From assembly GCA_027574665.1 (NCBI GenBank), contig CM050654.1, positions 39,417,222-39,481,221 on the forward strand: a stretch of 64,000 nt of DNA. Direction: 5' to 3'. A model generated the notes under the pieces. The model was given only the letters and a program-made list of their open reading frames with translations. It ran no database searches and was not told the DNA's origin. This stretch comes from Rhynochetos jubatus (lineage: Eukaryota > Chordata > Aves > Eurypygiformes > Rhynochetidae). The position numbers and the translations under genes are program-made. This document shows, piece after piece, positions 1 to 12,400 of this stretch (position 1 is the stretch's first letter; every line of letters starts with the position of its first letter).

Positions 1-1083
1 CTCACCTCTGGCAAGCAGTAGCTCAAGGATAAGACACTGAAACAAGTTAAACCCATCATATGCAATACGTTAAGTTTTGTCCCACGTTATCTGTCATGGG
101 CCATGTTTGCAACTGCATGAGTCAGTCTAAGTCAGCTTGTGTTAGAAGCAATATGAATTCATGCCAGTTAAGAACCTAGATCTGCACGGTGTCCTTTTGT
201 TGATCTTTAGGTATTACTACAAAGATTATTTTGTTAACCTTGAAATTGCTGGCTGCGTACTTGGGGCTTTTATTTTTTTTTTCTTCCTTATTAGAGAGGA
301 AGTTTGATCCCCTTCTCCTTGATGACAGTCATTGGAACAGAATATTAACTCTTCAGGCATATAGTGCTGTGAATAATATGTACTTGAAACTAAATCCTGC
401 ATAGAAAGGATACAAAAGGAGTTTTAATACATAAATTGTCTTTAATGGATGCTGTTAAAAAATGGTGAAGACTCAGCTCCTTCCCTCCATAGTCCTATTC
501 CATTTACAAAGTGTATGAGCAATTACAGTTTTTAAGAAACACAGGGAAGTGAGAAATTATTGCAGCATACAGTGAACTATGATGTATTGATGCTACAAAT
601 CCTAATTAGGTGGGTTTTTTAAATGTTGGTGGAACTTAGATTTTTCTAATTCATTTTTTATCTGTTCATAGAACTTGATCTCTTTTCCCTTTCCAGTTGA
701 AAGGACATTTTACTTGGTCATTATGTCACCCTTTTTTTTTCTTTTTCTTTTTTTTTTTTTAAAGGTCCTAAAATAATATGAGTTGCATTATTTTTTTTAT
801 TTGCAGTGGTAACAGATTTGCACTTCTAATTTGACTGTGTGAAATGTTTTGGAAGAAGCAGGTCACATTAGGGTGAACTGTCTTTATTGTTATCCTAATA
901 CGTTTAAAGGGAGATATTCAAGTCCTACTAATTTGTGTGATAATAACACCCTCATCTGGGCGGTCCCAAGCCAAGGAAATCACTTCATCTCATTCAGCCT
1001 TTTGCTCAGTGATATTACATGTATTACCATGCATTAGTATGCTATGTAAATTTGCTGTCCTTTGAATGACAGTTTATTACAGT

Positions 1084-1099
1084 GGCGCTGGCTAGCGCC
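1084..1099. other. GC-rich mini-hairpin
   Basis: GGCGCT and AGCGCC flank GGCT. It carries two CpGs in an otherwise CpG-poor region. It is short and could be chance. Confidence 0.6.
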
Positions 1100-2080
1100 T
1101 CATAGGTAGAGTTATGTAGGCATCTTAAAGCTGGTTTTCTTCTTCAAGATCTGCACATTTTTTGAATTTGAGAAATAGAAGGTAATTATATGAAAATGGC
1201 AATTTTTCCACTGGGGGAAAACTGTCAGTTGCTATTAAGAGGACTCCAAAGATCTGCAACAATTAGTGTTGTTTTCCAAGCTGAGCTCTGTTCCGAGTTG
1301 GTCTCAGTTAGTCGCAAATCAGGTGCGGTGGTTTGGGTGCCCTGAGTGAAGGGAATCAGGCAAGCGAGGAAATTCAGTCACTGAAGCCGTTTTGGCTTAG
1401 TCTTTTTGCACGGTGAACGTGTATTTTCTTATGCACACGGGAAGCAGCAGCTCCATCCTTCCAATTATGTGTTGACAGTACATATGGAGGCAAGTAACTG
1501 AGGTTTCCCTTGAAAGTCCATCAGGCTTTTTCCTGATGCTGCTGCTTAAAGTATAAAAAAACCCATGGTGCAGTGGTAATGGGCAGCACGGTGGTGCTTC
1601 TGCTTGGGTGGCTGGAGGGACCATCTGGCTAGAAATACCTGTAGGTCAGGTAACCATGGCACTCCTGGAAGGCTACTACAGCAGTTGTGTTTCTGGCAGA
1701 GCATTTCCATCTGGCTTAGAAGGTTGGTGGGTTTTTTTGTTGTTGTTGGTTTTTTTTTCCCTATAAAATCAACTATTATGATGTGAAGAGAGCATATTTT
1801 ACTTGTTTTGGTTTACAGTATGATATCTTCTGTAAATGAAAACTTCAAAGGACACTTGCCATTGTATTTCCATGGGAAACTCCAAGTCAGTTCTGGAGGT
1901 TATCTATTAAAACCAAATAAAGTAATATTAAAAAGAAAAAAAGGCAAACCCCTACCATCCTTCACACCCTGAAGGCTTAACATTTAGCACTCGATGCCCC
2001 AAAGAAAGTATATTAAATTATGCTTTTGTGGAACATAAGTAAAGGTGTTTTATAATAACTGTTACCATATATTGTTATTT

Positions 2081-2101
2081 TCAGACTCTTTCAGAGTCTG
2101 A
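2081..2101. other. Short perfect hairpin
   Basis: TCAGACTCT and AGAGTCTGA, nine bases each, flank a TTC loop. It stands alone in AT-rich DNA. Confidence 0.85.
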
Positions 2102-2594
2102 TATCCTAGGCTAAGAACACTTTAAATACATATTTAAAAGGTAACAACCACTCAATTCACAGAAGATTAAAGTACTTATGAAGTTTAACATGAAAAACAT
2201 TTCAAATGATCCTTAAAATGAAATTAGCAAATATTTTTCTGCTTAAATAAAATAAACATATTGGCTCAGGGAAGGTGCAGTCTCTTAGAAGTCTTAAACG
2301 TAGATGAGAATGACAAATCCAAGTCAAGAAACACTGACTGTTGGATTAGTTACATATTGGGTGTTATGATCTGGGTTGGAGAGAGCATACCTGTGGGCTG
2401 CTGGAGAACATGAAGTTGGGCATTTGGAGGCCCTGAACCTCCAACAAGAGGAACCTCTGAACGAGAGGAACCGGTCGATCACCCTGTGTAGCAACACTGA
2501 TGCAGTGGGGTTTCTCAGGGACAGAAGCTTCTGCCCACACAACAACAAAAGCCACGTTTCTGGACTTCCCCTATGAATGTGCGGTGCTTTTCTC

Positions 2595-2613
2595 TTTTTT
2601 TTTTTTTTTTTTT
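2595..2613. repeat. Poly(T) tract, 19 nt
   Basis: Nineteen T residues. They lie about 40 bp upstream of the splice-acceptor-like TTGTTGTCTTACAG at 2641-2654 and could act as part of a pyrimidine tract. Confidence 0.97.
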
Positions 2614-4166
2614 AAATATTCTTTAAAAAATACTTAAAATTTGTTGTCTTACAGGGGCCTGGCCCAAGTTGGTAAGTGCAGAGCAAGTGGAGGATAAGAC
2701 AGTCATGCTGGGCCTCGTGGGCTTCGCCTCTCTGTCTGGCTCCTCTGTGTATGCGTGTGTCACAGCAGAATGTCTAAGAAAGAGCTATGGATGGAACATT
2801 TGCCTCTTGAATTTTTGTGCTTTTGTTGATTTGTCGCATAAATGTTATATAAATGTAGCTTTTTATGTGTTAATATTACATACTGTTGAGGTGCTTGCAG
2901 TCCCCTCAGCATTCAGAAACGCTATTTAAAAATTAACTAAAAAGCAGGTTCCACATTTTATGGCATTACCTGGTTTAACGTGAGCACATGAATTATTAAC
3001 TGTCTGTCTTGTTAAGTACCAGATCAGTGGCTTTTGCTGTAGACGGGGAAGAAAAGCTTGCAGTGTAAAAGTACTCTGCAAAACAGTTGTAAAATAAAAT
3101 AAAACCCCCACAAACTCAAAACTGAACGTGAAGTATGGGCCATGGGTGGCTTCTTGTGAGACAGTGGGAACTTCCCTCAGGCTGGCTGAGACCTCATTCC
3201 CAGGTGCTCATCAAATAAAAATCACAGAATGCTGCACGTTCTCAAACTTATCAGGACGATGAGAAATTTGAGCTGAATAATTTATGTTTAACAAATGCTA
3301 TGAAGGTCTATGGACTATTTTTCTGACCTATCTGTAGAAATGACTTAATTCCAGCATGGTCCATTGGCAGTGGTTAGACCTGCCTTTGTGAACAGCTGTG
3401 GTGCTTAGTGCTCATCACATCCTCTCCCTCGAACGGAGGTGAGGGGCTCTGTTTTTTCATCAGATGGTAGCAGTGGAGAAAACATACAGATAGCCATCTC
3501 TTTTACAAAGAAATCATTCGTGTTTGAAATCTGAAACATGAAGCAATCTCTTTACAGCATGAAGATTTGTTGTTGCTTGTTTTGGAATAACAGAAATCAG
3601 CCCAAAAATCAAGAAACAAAAGGACACTAAAATCTATTCATAATTAGATTCGTCCTTAGGCAGATTCAAATTGCGGCCATAAGCTGAATGAATGTAGGTG
3701 TATTACAAAACTACTGTACTTCAATAGCGTTTCTACTATTTTTTTCTCATGACATCTTGAAACACAAAGTTATCATCCTCTTGGTGACTCTGCTTTCCAA
3801 AAATTAAATGCCAGCAGCATTCCAGGAAGTTAAATATATTTTAATATTTTGAAAAAACTGAAGTTGCAAACCCCTGTCTTACACATTGATATTGGTATAT
3901 TTGAGCTGAGCAAATATTTACCTAAAGACCTGTTAGAGTAGTGGAGTTCAGAGAAAAGTGGAAGGCTTTCCTGAAGGGTCGTTCCCTGCTGCTCCTCTGT
4001 TCAGTGTCACTGTACTTTCCCTGCGTCTTCTGTTCACCAAACACTTGCACTGATTAGTGTCTGTGCACCCAAATGCTTGGTGAACTGTTACTCTCCATGA
4101 TGGCAATATTACTTTCCTGGGTTTATCTGCTGTCATATCAGCTTTCTCTTCCACATTCTCTCTCTG

Positions 4167-4183
4167 CTTATTTATTTATTTAC
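4167..4183 (+). other. Overlapping ATTTA repeats
   Basis: TTATTTATTTATTTAC contains overlapping ATTTA pentamers like those of AU-rich mRNA decay elements. No transcript is evident here, so it is recorded only as a sequence motif. Confidence 0.4.
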
Positions 4184-4369
4184 TTGTTTATTCTAATTCC
4201 TTAGAATGCTAGCTCTAGCAGAAGTGGTCACTTCTGCCTTCTGTATTGTTAAGAAATCACATGGAACCAAGACGAAATGTGTAAACAACCTAGATATTGA
4301 AATGCATTTATTACTGGTGGCAAGTATTTAACTAGTGCATAAATTCACTAGCAGTAACCTCCACTGCCA

Positions 4370-4469
4370 CCCAAAAAAAAAAGCCCAGACCCAAACAAAC
4401 AAAACCCCACCAACCCCCCCCCAAAAAAAACCAAACAAACAAAAAAAAAAAACAAACAAAACAAACCAA
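4370..4469. repeat. A-rich low-complexity block (AAAC-type)
   Basis: About 100 bp made of A and C runs with AAAC/AAACA units, including a C8-9 run and two A8-12 runs. It encodes only low-complexity poly(F/G/L) on the minus strand. It could be an expanded oligo(A) tail, but no recognisable element lies next to it. Confidence 0.85.
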
Positions 4470-4732
4470 GGAAAGAAGTGCAGTTCATGTGCTTAATCTT
4501 AAAACAGTATTGTATTTGAGATATAGTCATTTAAGGAATCTATTCTCTTATATTCAGCAGTTGTTTTCGATGTTCTGGATGAGATTGTGTTGTACCATTC
4601 ACTTGAAAAGCTGGGATGTAGTCCACAATCTGCAGTATTTTCACATCAGCAGCCTGGGCGATGGGACATAGCTGATTTTTGTGAAAGACAGAAAAAAAGT
4701 GAGGTCAAAGTATTAACTCTTCTTCTGAATAA

Positions 4733-4772
4733 CATATATATAAAATATATATATATAAATGATAGATATATC
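4733..4772. repeat. AT dinucleotide microsatellite
   Basis: ATATATATAAAATATATATA-type sequence continuing into ATGATAGATATATC. This is an interrupted (AT)n repeat of about 40 bp. Confidence 0.85.
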
Positions 4773-7700
4773 ATTTGTTGTGGTGGTGTGTTTTTCTTGT
4801 GTTGTTTTGTTTTTTTTTCCCCCTCAAGCTTTCTTCCCTGTTTGACCCATAATCTTCTCGAGGAGAAGGTTCACTTTTCCTTGTCCCTAATTATCCTTGA
4901 CCTATAGCTCATGAATAGGGCTCCTGATTGTCCAGCTGATTTCAAACCTCTGAGTGTTGAGTAATACGTCATTCCCAGAGAGTTGGAACAAACAAGGCCA
5001 TTCTCTATCCCCACATGAAGTTCTGTGTTTAAATCACACCATATGAAATCTATATCTCAGCGAGGTCTTCAGCCTGCAGCAGTACACAACTGCAAACTCC
5101 CATAGAGGACTGAAGCGTCCCACAAATTGTGGCAAATTTCCCACAAAGTCCTGCAAATTGCAGCAAAATTCATGGGAAAAGAGACAGGAAATGATTTTTC
5201 CTGCCTGGGGAGAGCTGTTGTAGAGGTCTGATGCAGGTTCTCACAAATGTTGGAGGAAAAATACATTTTTAATATTGCACTATGGAATATATCTCTTTTC
5301 CTATTTCACACTTAAGGGAAAGCACTAAAAATTTAGTATGTGTTATAGATGTTTCTTTTCACTGGTGTGATATAGCAAATGACACAGGTATATGTATTAG
5401 CACAACATAGCACAGGGCTGCTGGATAACGTGACTGCTGCTGGACGTACACTCCTGTTCTACCTACAACTTGTCGACTCCCTAAAGTGGCAGTACTTGAA
5501 CCACTGCCATTTCAAATATTAGTAGAAAGCCACATATTCTTTCATGCTTCAGTTATAAAGGGAGGATATAAATTATTTAATTGGGAGAAAGTATTGCATT
5601 AATATATTTACACTTCTAATGCATTTACAGAAACATGCTCCTCCCCAGTGAGAATAAAAAAACCACTGGTGTAAAGTTGCACCAGAGACACGACTGTGGA
5701 TTGCAGAGAAGCAGCCCCTTTTCATCCTCTCGTAGAAGGTGGTTGCTGCATTTTCAGAGCAAGATACAGCTGCCTACTGTACCCTTGCTGGAGCTCTGCC
5801 AGAGCCGACTTTTCCCTCAAGAAACATGTGGTTGTTATACATCCGTCTATTTTGCCTTGCTGCTCCCTTCATCTCAAGGGCAACTGCTCTCTACAGATCA
5901 CTTGTGTCATCCCAAACTGGGTTTGGGATAATTGCCCCACTGGTGCGATGTGTCTTAATCGGATTGCCAATGTCAACTCGAAGGAATGTGTTTCCCTAAA
6001 AGTCTTCTAATTTAAGTGTACTGGAGCTTTTGCACTAGTCTAGTTAACTAGCACCCAGGCTTGTGATTTGCCTAGGCTTATGTTTCACAGGTACATCTAG
6101 AAGTCTGAAATATTTAAAGCCATATGCCTGTTTGCCTCAAAGAGGAGGCCCTGTTTTTTAAATTTCATTTAATCCTTTCTGGATTTACACTTTAAGGCAA
6201 TGGATTCTCAGCTGCTGTAAAAGCGCTGAAATTAGAGTCCAGACTAACCACAGAATTTAAGAATAGCGTCAATGCTGAAAGTGGTTTTGAATGAGATGTG
6301 GGTGTTTATTAGGAATGCTCTGCTGCACAAAACCCGTTCCTGAGTCAGATAGGGACTGAGTGAATGAAGGAGTGAGGCAAAAGGATCAGGGAATACTATA
6401 GGCTTGTGTGTATCCAGTGCCTGTGGTCATGGTTTAGATGCTGGAATGGAAATGTGAACAGGAATCTGCCACTCTGGACAGAGCAGGGGTCAGTGTTGTC
6501 CGTACTCTCTATGGAGCCAGTGGAGTTACCCAGTGGCATTGTGAGTGTGGCCAGCTGGCAGAGTGACATCTTCCAGATGTGTTTTCCCACCTTCCTGTGA
6601 TTGCAGCTCTTGGATTTCTAGAGCTAAAGATATACCTTTAATGAATGTATTGAGATGCTCCTGGCACAAGGGTTTGCTACATCTGTTTCATCAGGAAATG
6701 TTTCTTAGATCTAGGTTAGCGATTTAGATCAAAGCTGGGAAAGAGGAGATCAAGGGAGAGGGTTGGAGAGGATCGGCCTTGTTTATATGGCATTTGGCTC
6801 TGCGGGGCTCTGTGTGGGTCAGGAGAGGTTTGCTACCCTGGATTAGCAAAACTGCTCTTTAGGTCTCCACTTACACCTTCTCCTACATTTCTTGTTCTGC
6901 TCTTTAAGCTTGTCGCTGGACCGGGGCATGTATACAAGAAACACATTTTATTCCTGCTGGTGGCTGTAGGGAAAAAAAAAAATCTCTGTCTTCATCAACT
7001 CCACCCATCACCTCCGAACAGAATAAACTCACCTTCATCCAGACTGAAATCCATCATGCTTTTGCTGCCTCAGTTAGTGCTTGTTGTGAGAAACCAAGGC
7101 AAAACCTCTCTTTGAGTGTGGAATCGCTGTATAGTGTTGGACAGTATAGGCTTGCTGCCTTGACCTATAGTTGCTTTGTTGACAAAGTGCATTTATGTTA
7201 GTATTTAAACTATGAAGGGACCTGCCAACAGCTCTTAGCAATTTTATTGCTTGCTTTATTTTAATCACCTCCATATAGTCCTGAAAAGTACATGTATTTA
7301 CTGAAAATATTAATGAAAACTCCTCCTTGGGGGTGCGGCGTGGAATTAAACCAAACAAACCCTCTCTCCCAAGCCCAAAGTTAAGTGGAAATGCTTTTGA
7401 TGCCTTCTTTTTAATAGAATAAAGATGTGCACTAAAAGCACAACAGGCTTTATAACAGAATGACCCTCTGTCCATTTACTGTTACTAAGAGAGCAGCAAC
7501 CCTCAGCTCGCTGTTCTTAGCTTCCTGAAAGGTGTTACAGCCTTGCCTCAGAGGTCTCGTATCCAGGATAACAGTGATTTACCTTATTTACTCGGAGCTG
7601 ACCTACCCTTTAGTATACTGCTTCTTCACTTAGTCAGCTTGATGGGTGCCAGATATTGTTCTCCTGCAGGAAGTTCTTCCTGGAATTCTGCAGCAAATCA

Positions 7701-8699
7701 AAGGCTCAGGCAGTGGGAAAATGAAAATAAGGTCAACTTTCCCTTAGGACTAGAGAATACAAGAAATACACTGACACCATTTGAGACCTCCTTCCCAGAA
7801 AAATAGAAGCCACAAATACGGCCAGATTACACAAACTGGTTCAAGTATGTAACTGTTTCTTGCCATTTCTTTTTTGTTCCAGATGAGTTACATCTAACCT
7901 GCATTTATAGCAAAGATAAACCTGATTTCTAAAAAAGATTTGTTCAGATTGTTGTCTAATTTTAATATGCAGAGATGTTATTATGTCGTGGGTATTACCC
8001 AGTGCATTCAGGCCTTTTCAAAAACAGGGACACAGCAGATAACTTGTGCCAGGCAGAGTAGCATTATTTTTATTTGTGATGTGGATTGTGCTGTTAATCT
8101 AACTTCAAATAAGCAAATATTCCTGGCAGGTCTTTCCTCCTGGCAGGCTGAGGAAAATATGAAGCATCTCTGAGAAGTTCTGCAGTATGAGCAATACTTA
8201 ACATACATTGGTGACAGCACTAAGACATGTATATTTTTAGGATATTAATAGTTCCTTTCACCCCACTTGGCCCCAGTTTCCAGAAATTATGAATCATAGT
8301 TTTTGATAAAACAGCAACAGTGAGGAAAAAGAAGTCGTCCATATTTCCTAGGAATTGTTGCCGAGTGTCAGTTTGTCAAACATGCCTTGTCTTCACATAT
8401 ATCTTCACTGTCTGAAAAAAGGGTCTGCAGAAAACTTTGGTTCTGCTTTTTAAGATACAGAGATTTCAGACAAATTACAGGCCGGTGATAAAACAAGAGA
8501 TGACGAGGACAGGAATACTATAGAGCTTGGGCAATAAAAAGTGACAGAGCTGAAAAGTTACCAAAGAATGTTTTGGAGAAACAAAGGATGTGGGCTTACG
8601 GTCTCCAGAGAGTGCAGTTATTTTATTTTATTCTGTTCCTATTATCACTTTCATTTTGTTCCAGGGAGATTTTCAGCAACTTAAGACATAGATTTTGGG
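4773..8699. other. Noncoding stretch
   Basis: Ordinary unique-looking sequence. Three mutually overlapping plus-strand frames at 5635-6010, and frames on both strands at 6396-6600, are typical of chance. A 133-codon minus-strand frame at 7074-7475 has no recognisable domain. Paired near-palindromes at 5120-5163 are described under findings. Confidence 0.75.
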
Positions 8700-8776
8700 G
8701 CCAGCTACCCCTCAGATATGTGCACGCAACTCCCCTTGACTTTAATTGGAGCTCTTCGTAGGCATCCGAGGGCAAA
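8700..8776. repeat. Palindromic ancient repeat fragment
   Basis: The segment reads inward from CCCCTCAGATATGTGCACGC and AACTCCCCTTGACTTTAAT. It then mirrors itself as TTGGAGCTCTTCGTAGGC and ATCCGAGGGCAAAA. The reverse complement of the right half (CCCTCGGATGCC...GAGCTCCAA) matches the left half with several substitutions. The centre TTGACTTTAATTGGAG corresponds to the TTGACTTCAATGGGAG core seen in old amniote fold-back repeats. This looks like a decayed non-autonomous DNA element. The family is not determined. Confidence 0.5.
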
Positions 8777-10434
8777 ACATCGCCTTTGGTGGATGGCTTT
8801 CTGTAGCCAGCACAGTGTCAGTAATACTCACACACGTGCAGGTATCCAAAAGTGACTGCTTTAACCTCTCATTAACAGGAAAGGCTCCTAAGACGATGGA
8901 AAAATATTAGTTAGGAGGTATTGAGGAAAAAATATATTTTAAGGCTGTTTCTGTCCCCTATGCATCATAATCATAACGTTATTTTTTTTGTTTTTATTCA
9001 TTGAACAAGCAAGCACACGCAGTCGCTGTAAAACAACCACTAGATTCCATGTGAGGTACCATTTCAATTTTACGGTAAATTTCCTGTTTTACGGATTCCT
9101 TTCTGAAAAACTCCTGACTGTATTCTCTGAAGAATATGAACTTTTCCTTAAAACAGAAGAAATTGCTGCCCTGTTAATAGTATTTTGCTTGAGTCCTAAC
9201 TCTGTCTTTATTTTTGGTCTCACCGATTGTTGTTATTACTTCTTAAATGTTTTATTGCTATTTTACATGCTTCTCATTAGGGTTGCTATTTTAGGGTCTT
9301 CTTAAAATATATATTTTACTGTGTTCAGCTAATTACGTAGAACTTCTTCAGATGTGAGAACGTATCTTATTTACAAAACCCCCCTCTGATCAGGCAGTAG
9401 TTAAAATACATGTACAGGATATTAGAATTTGAAGTGTACAAGGCACTTGTGTGTTAATTAAAATCTTAGAGGAGAAACTTGTTCACGTGAATTACTAGCT
9501 GGATTTTTAGCAGGTTGTATCAATGGTGACAAATTACATCTTTGTATTCAGGAAGAGTGTGGAGTTACTTGGTGAAAATCACTATGCATGTTAAATCTTT
9601 TCAGCATCTGCTAAAAATATTAAAGATATGTGGGTATGAAATTATACAAGTGCAAACAACCCAAGAGTAATTAAAACATTTGAGCTATTCGCTACCAAAA
9701 AAAAAAAAAAAAAGATGCATTTTCAGACTATCTTTAAAACAACAAAAAGTAGCAAGGAGAAGAGAAGAAACATCTATATTAGTTGTAACTTGCAGCACCA
9801 ATATTTATAGTGTGATAGGGCAGGACAGATAAGGTTCAAAGCAGATCAGGAAAATCCTTGCTAACCCTGAAGGGCAGCTCTTGGTTCATGTCCTGGTTTA
9901 AGTGGTGTGATATAGGCAACACCTTCCCTTTGAATAGAGTTATTCTATGGTGTGTTTTGGTGTATGTTTATTCTCTACATCTACTCCATGTGCAAGAATT
10001 TGTTGTGCAGAAAATATCTGAAATGCTCCACCTCAAATAAGAGATGCTGCTGAAGGAGGTTCTTGCAGGTGATATGTTAATGTTTTGGGGCTGTGAAAGT
10101 CAGGGATATCCTCTTTGCTTGGACTAGAGCAATGGAGAATTTTGTATTTCCCACCGAAAAATTGCCTGTCCATGCATTTGGTGTAGTTAGAGAAATAAAG
10201 GCTGCTGGCAAGAAACTGGCTTTTGAGAAAATGGAGTTTTTGAATTCAGTGAAATCAGCAGAGGAGACTGCATAATTACTGGTGAACCTCTCATGCTTGC
10301 AAGAATACCTTAATATGTCTGTCTAGAGTACAAGTGCTCATCTTCAAAAATGACACCTCTATTAAATTAACTTGTTTCTGCCAGCCTCTTGTTTATTTAA
10401 GGCTGCTTTCACTGTTTCATAAAATGCCAATAAT

Positions 10435-10456
10435 GGAGATGACTTACGTCATCTCC
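10435..10456. other. Inverted repeat enclosing a CRE-like site
   Basis: GGAGATGAC (10435-10443) and GTCATCTCC (10448-10456) are exact reverse complements around TTAC. The plus strand thus reads TGACTTACGTCA, containing the CRE-variant half TTACGTCA. Regulatory use is inference. Confidence 0.8.
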
Positions 10457-10638
10457 TTTGACATGTGCTCTTTGATGTGTTTTTATCCCATATGTACAAG
10501 AAATTATTTAGGTCTTGTGATTAGCTCAAAAGACTTGAGTTTTGCGAGTTGTTTTGGCCTCCAGTTTCACTGGTGTTGAACATTTTCTGTAGAAAGTTGA
10601 AATGCAGCAGCAGGTACCTACTTGCTGGGAACTTGGTT

Positions 10639-10700
10639 TATGTATATATGTACACGCACCAATAAATGTATATAGATATGTATTTACAAAATCTATATCT
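10639..10700. repeat. Degenerate AT/TATG-rich simple repeat
   Basis: Repeated TATATATGTAC, AATGTATATAGATATG and ATCTATATC units form an old, interrupted AT-rich microsatellite. Confidence 0.55.
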
Positions 10701-11593
10701 GTATAAAAAAAATTGACTTTTAGTTAGTCTAACAAGGTGATTGTGATATTACCTTAGCAAATATCCTGACAGATTAATCCCTACAAAGCTGTTAGAGGTC
10801 TTCAGCCAGAAAGTGATATGACTGTTCTGGACTATTGAAACCGAGATTAAAAGTTTCATTTTTAGGCAAGAATTCAACAGATTTTCCACTGGAAAACTTT
10901 TATGGGAGTTGTTCCCATGGTTTTTGGACATCTGTAGGCAGCAAATCTCTATTGCTTCAATAAAGTAAGAATTTTTGCTAGTTAAAGTACTGCATTCCCT
11001 ATATGCAGAGTGAGGGATGCGTGTACATGGAAACTTACTTTGCTTACAATACATTATTATCCTAATTTCAGTCTATTTCAACTTCCTCAGAGTTCCTATA
11101 GTCTGATGGCATCTTTTTTTTTTTTTTTTTTGACTAATGCTTTTTTTTCTGGATCCTAAAAACTTAGTCTGGTGGCGATTGTTGTTATGATGATGAATGC
11201 TCCAAAACCTTTAAAGATGAAACAAAAATCCAACAGGACAAATCTTTCCTCATTAAGGTAGGTGTCCTCACCTTGAGGTGAAAGTTGTTTGCCAAAACAC
11301 AGGTTATATTTCAGTGTGGCGACTCCCTCCCTGGGCAGTGGAGGGAGGGCTGCAGCTACCACGTGCGTTCACCCGATGTGAACATCAGGATTAGAGGACA
11401 GAAGAGTGTTTTGACTGTAGGAGACACTGAACTAATCCCAACAGCAAAGGATCCTCCCTGGTTTGTTTTTTCTTTTATCTTATTGATTAATTTGTTCTTG
11501 TAAACCTACTTAATGATTCTTGTACCTTTCGCATCTGATAATATAGTTAGCGCTGTGTGTTTTCAGCAAGATCTCTTCTCTTTCCCTATTTAG

Positions 11594-11629
11594 CAAGGTT
11601 TCCCCTTGTTCAGAAGCTGTATTAAGGAG
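11594..11629 (+). other. Candidate microexon, 36 nt
   Basis: A long pyrimidine tract (TCTCTTCTCTTTCCCTATTTAG, ending 11593) precedes 36 nt, and the consensus donor GAG/GTAAGT follows at 11630. The segment is a multiple of three and open in frame 1 (12 codons, Q-G-F-P-L-F-R-S-C-I-K-E) and frame 2. The gene context is unknown. Confidence 0.2.
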
Positions 11630-12030
11630 GTAAGTGCATTTACCACTTAAGCATTTTCTTGGGAGCCCACTGTGTCCTGAAATTCAAACTCCAGCACTCA
11701 GCAATAAATCTAGGAGAGAAAACATGGGATGTTAAAGCAGGCAAGAGCTACAAACCCTGCAGTGTCTGATGTGCTGGTTCTCCAGGTGTGGCTCTATGAG
11801 GTGGTTTTTTAGACACAGACAAATGACTTATAAGCATTCCCATAGTGACTTCCATCACTCAAACGTGTTGCTTGACTTTGTGCTTCTCTGTTTTCTGGTC
11901 TTGAGCATTTGCAGCCAGTTTTGGCAGAGCCACTCTCCTGTGCTGGCTTCTCTGTGAACGTCTCACTCCAGGCATTGTGCAGAGGAAGAAAAAACTGGTG
12001 CCTGATTTTGTTTGTTGTGGTTCAGGTCCC

Positions 12031-12400
12031 GCCACCACTGAGCTGAGGCGTGAGGTTCATCGCCTTTCGTGCGTCGGGAGAAAGGAAGCTGCCGCTGCGG
12101 GGAAACCCGGCTGCTTCCTCTTCCTGCTGGTCAGCCTCCTTCTTCCCGGGGTTGGCCTCTTTCCCAATGGGCTGCAAAAAGCCCAAAGCTCACTGGCTGA
12201 AATCCTGGCCTAATTAAAATCGATGCCAAACCTCCCATTGACTTCAAGACTCTCGCCCAGCCCGTCATCGCGTCCAACAGTAGTCTCACTCCATGCTTTA
12301 TGGGATTGTTCCGATGGGTTTTCTAGGGTGATGCTCAAAAGGGTCACAGCTCTCCTGCCCTGCGGACAGGCAGCCGACTCCAAACCGACTTCATCATCAG
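12031..12400. promoter_or_regulatory. Small CpG-rich patch
   Basis: About 19 CpGs fall within roughly 370 bp, with the densest part at 12031-12120 (about 9 in 90 bp). GC is clearly higher than in the flanks. It includes the ancient repeat at 12197-12260. Open frames across it are overlapping, on both strands and without domains. This may be a weak orphan CpG island, or decayed GC-rich sequence. Confidence 0.4.
12197..12260. repeat. Probable ancient amniote repeat with TTGACTTCAA core
   Basis: The order CTGAAATCCTGGCC, then a diverged GTCAATGGCAAAACTCC-type segment, then CTCCCATTGACTTCAAG and CGCCCAG resembles the widespread old reptile/bird repeat that runs TGAAATCCTGGCC ... CTCCCATTGACTTCAATGG. 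Only one side is well preserved. It lies inside the CpG-rich patch at 12031-12400. The assignment is from memory of the motif order only. Confidence 0.45.

Larger units (their letters stand above)
1..2594. other. Noncoding AT-rich stretch
   Basis: T-rich runs lie at 732-760 and 1731-1760. Short hairpins at 1084 and 2081 are listed separately. No gene, RNA gene or recognisable mobile element is seen. Open frames are short and unrelated to any family I know. Confidence 0.8.
8777..12030. other. Noncoding stretch
   Basis: AT-rich sequence with an A17-18 run near 9698 and a T18 run near 11116. The frame at 8988-9305 is T-rich and encodes a low-complexity F/L/V-rich product. No recognisable gene. 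Confidence 0.75.

Noticed and set aside
7074-7475. 133-codon minus-strand open frame
   Set aside because: No domain or similarity recognised, and its composition is like the surrounding DNA.
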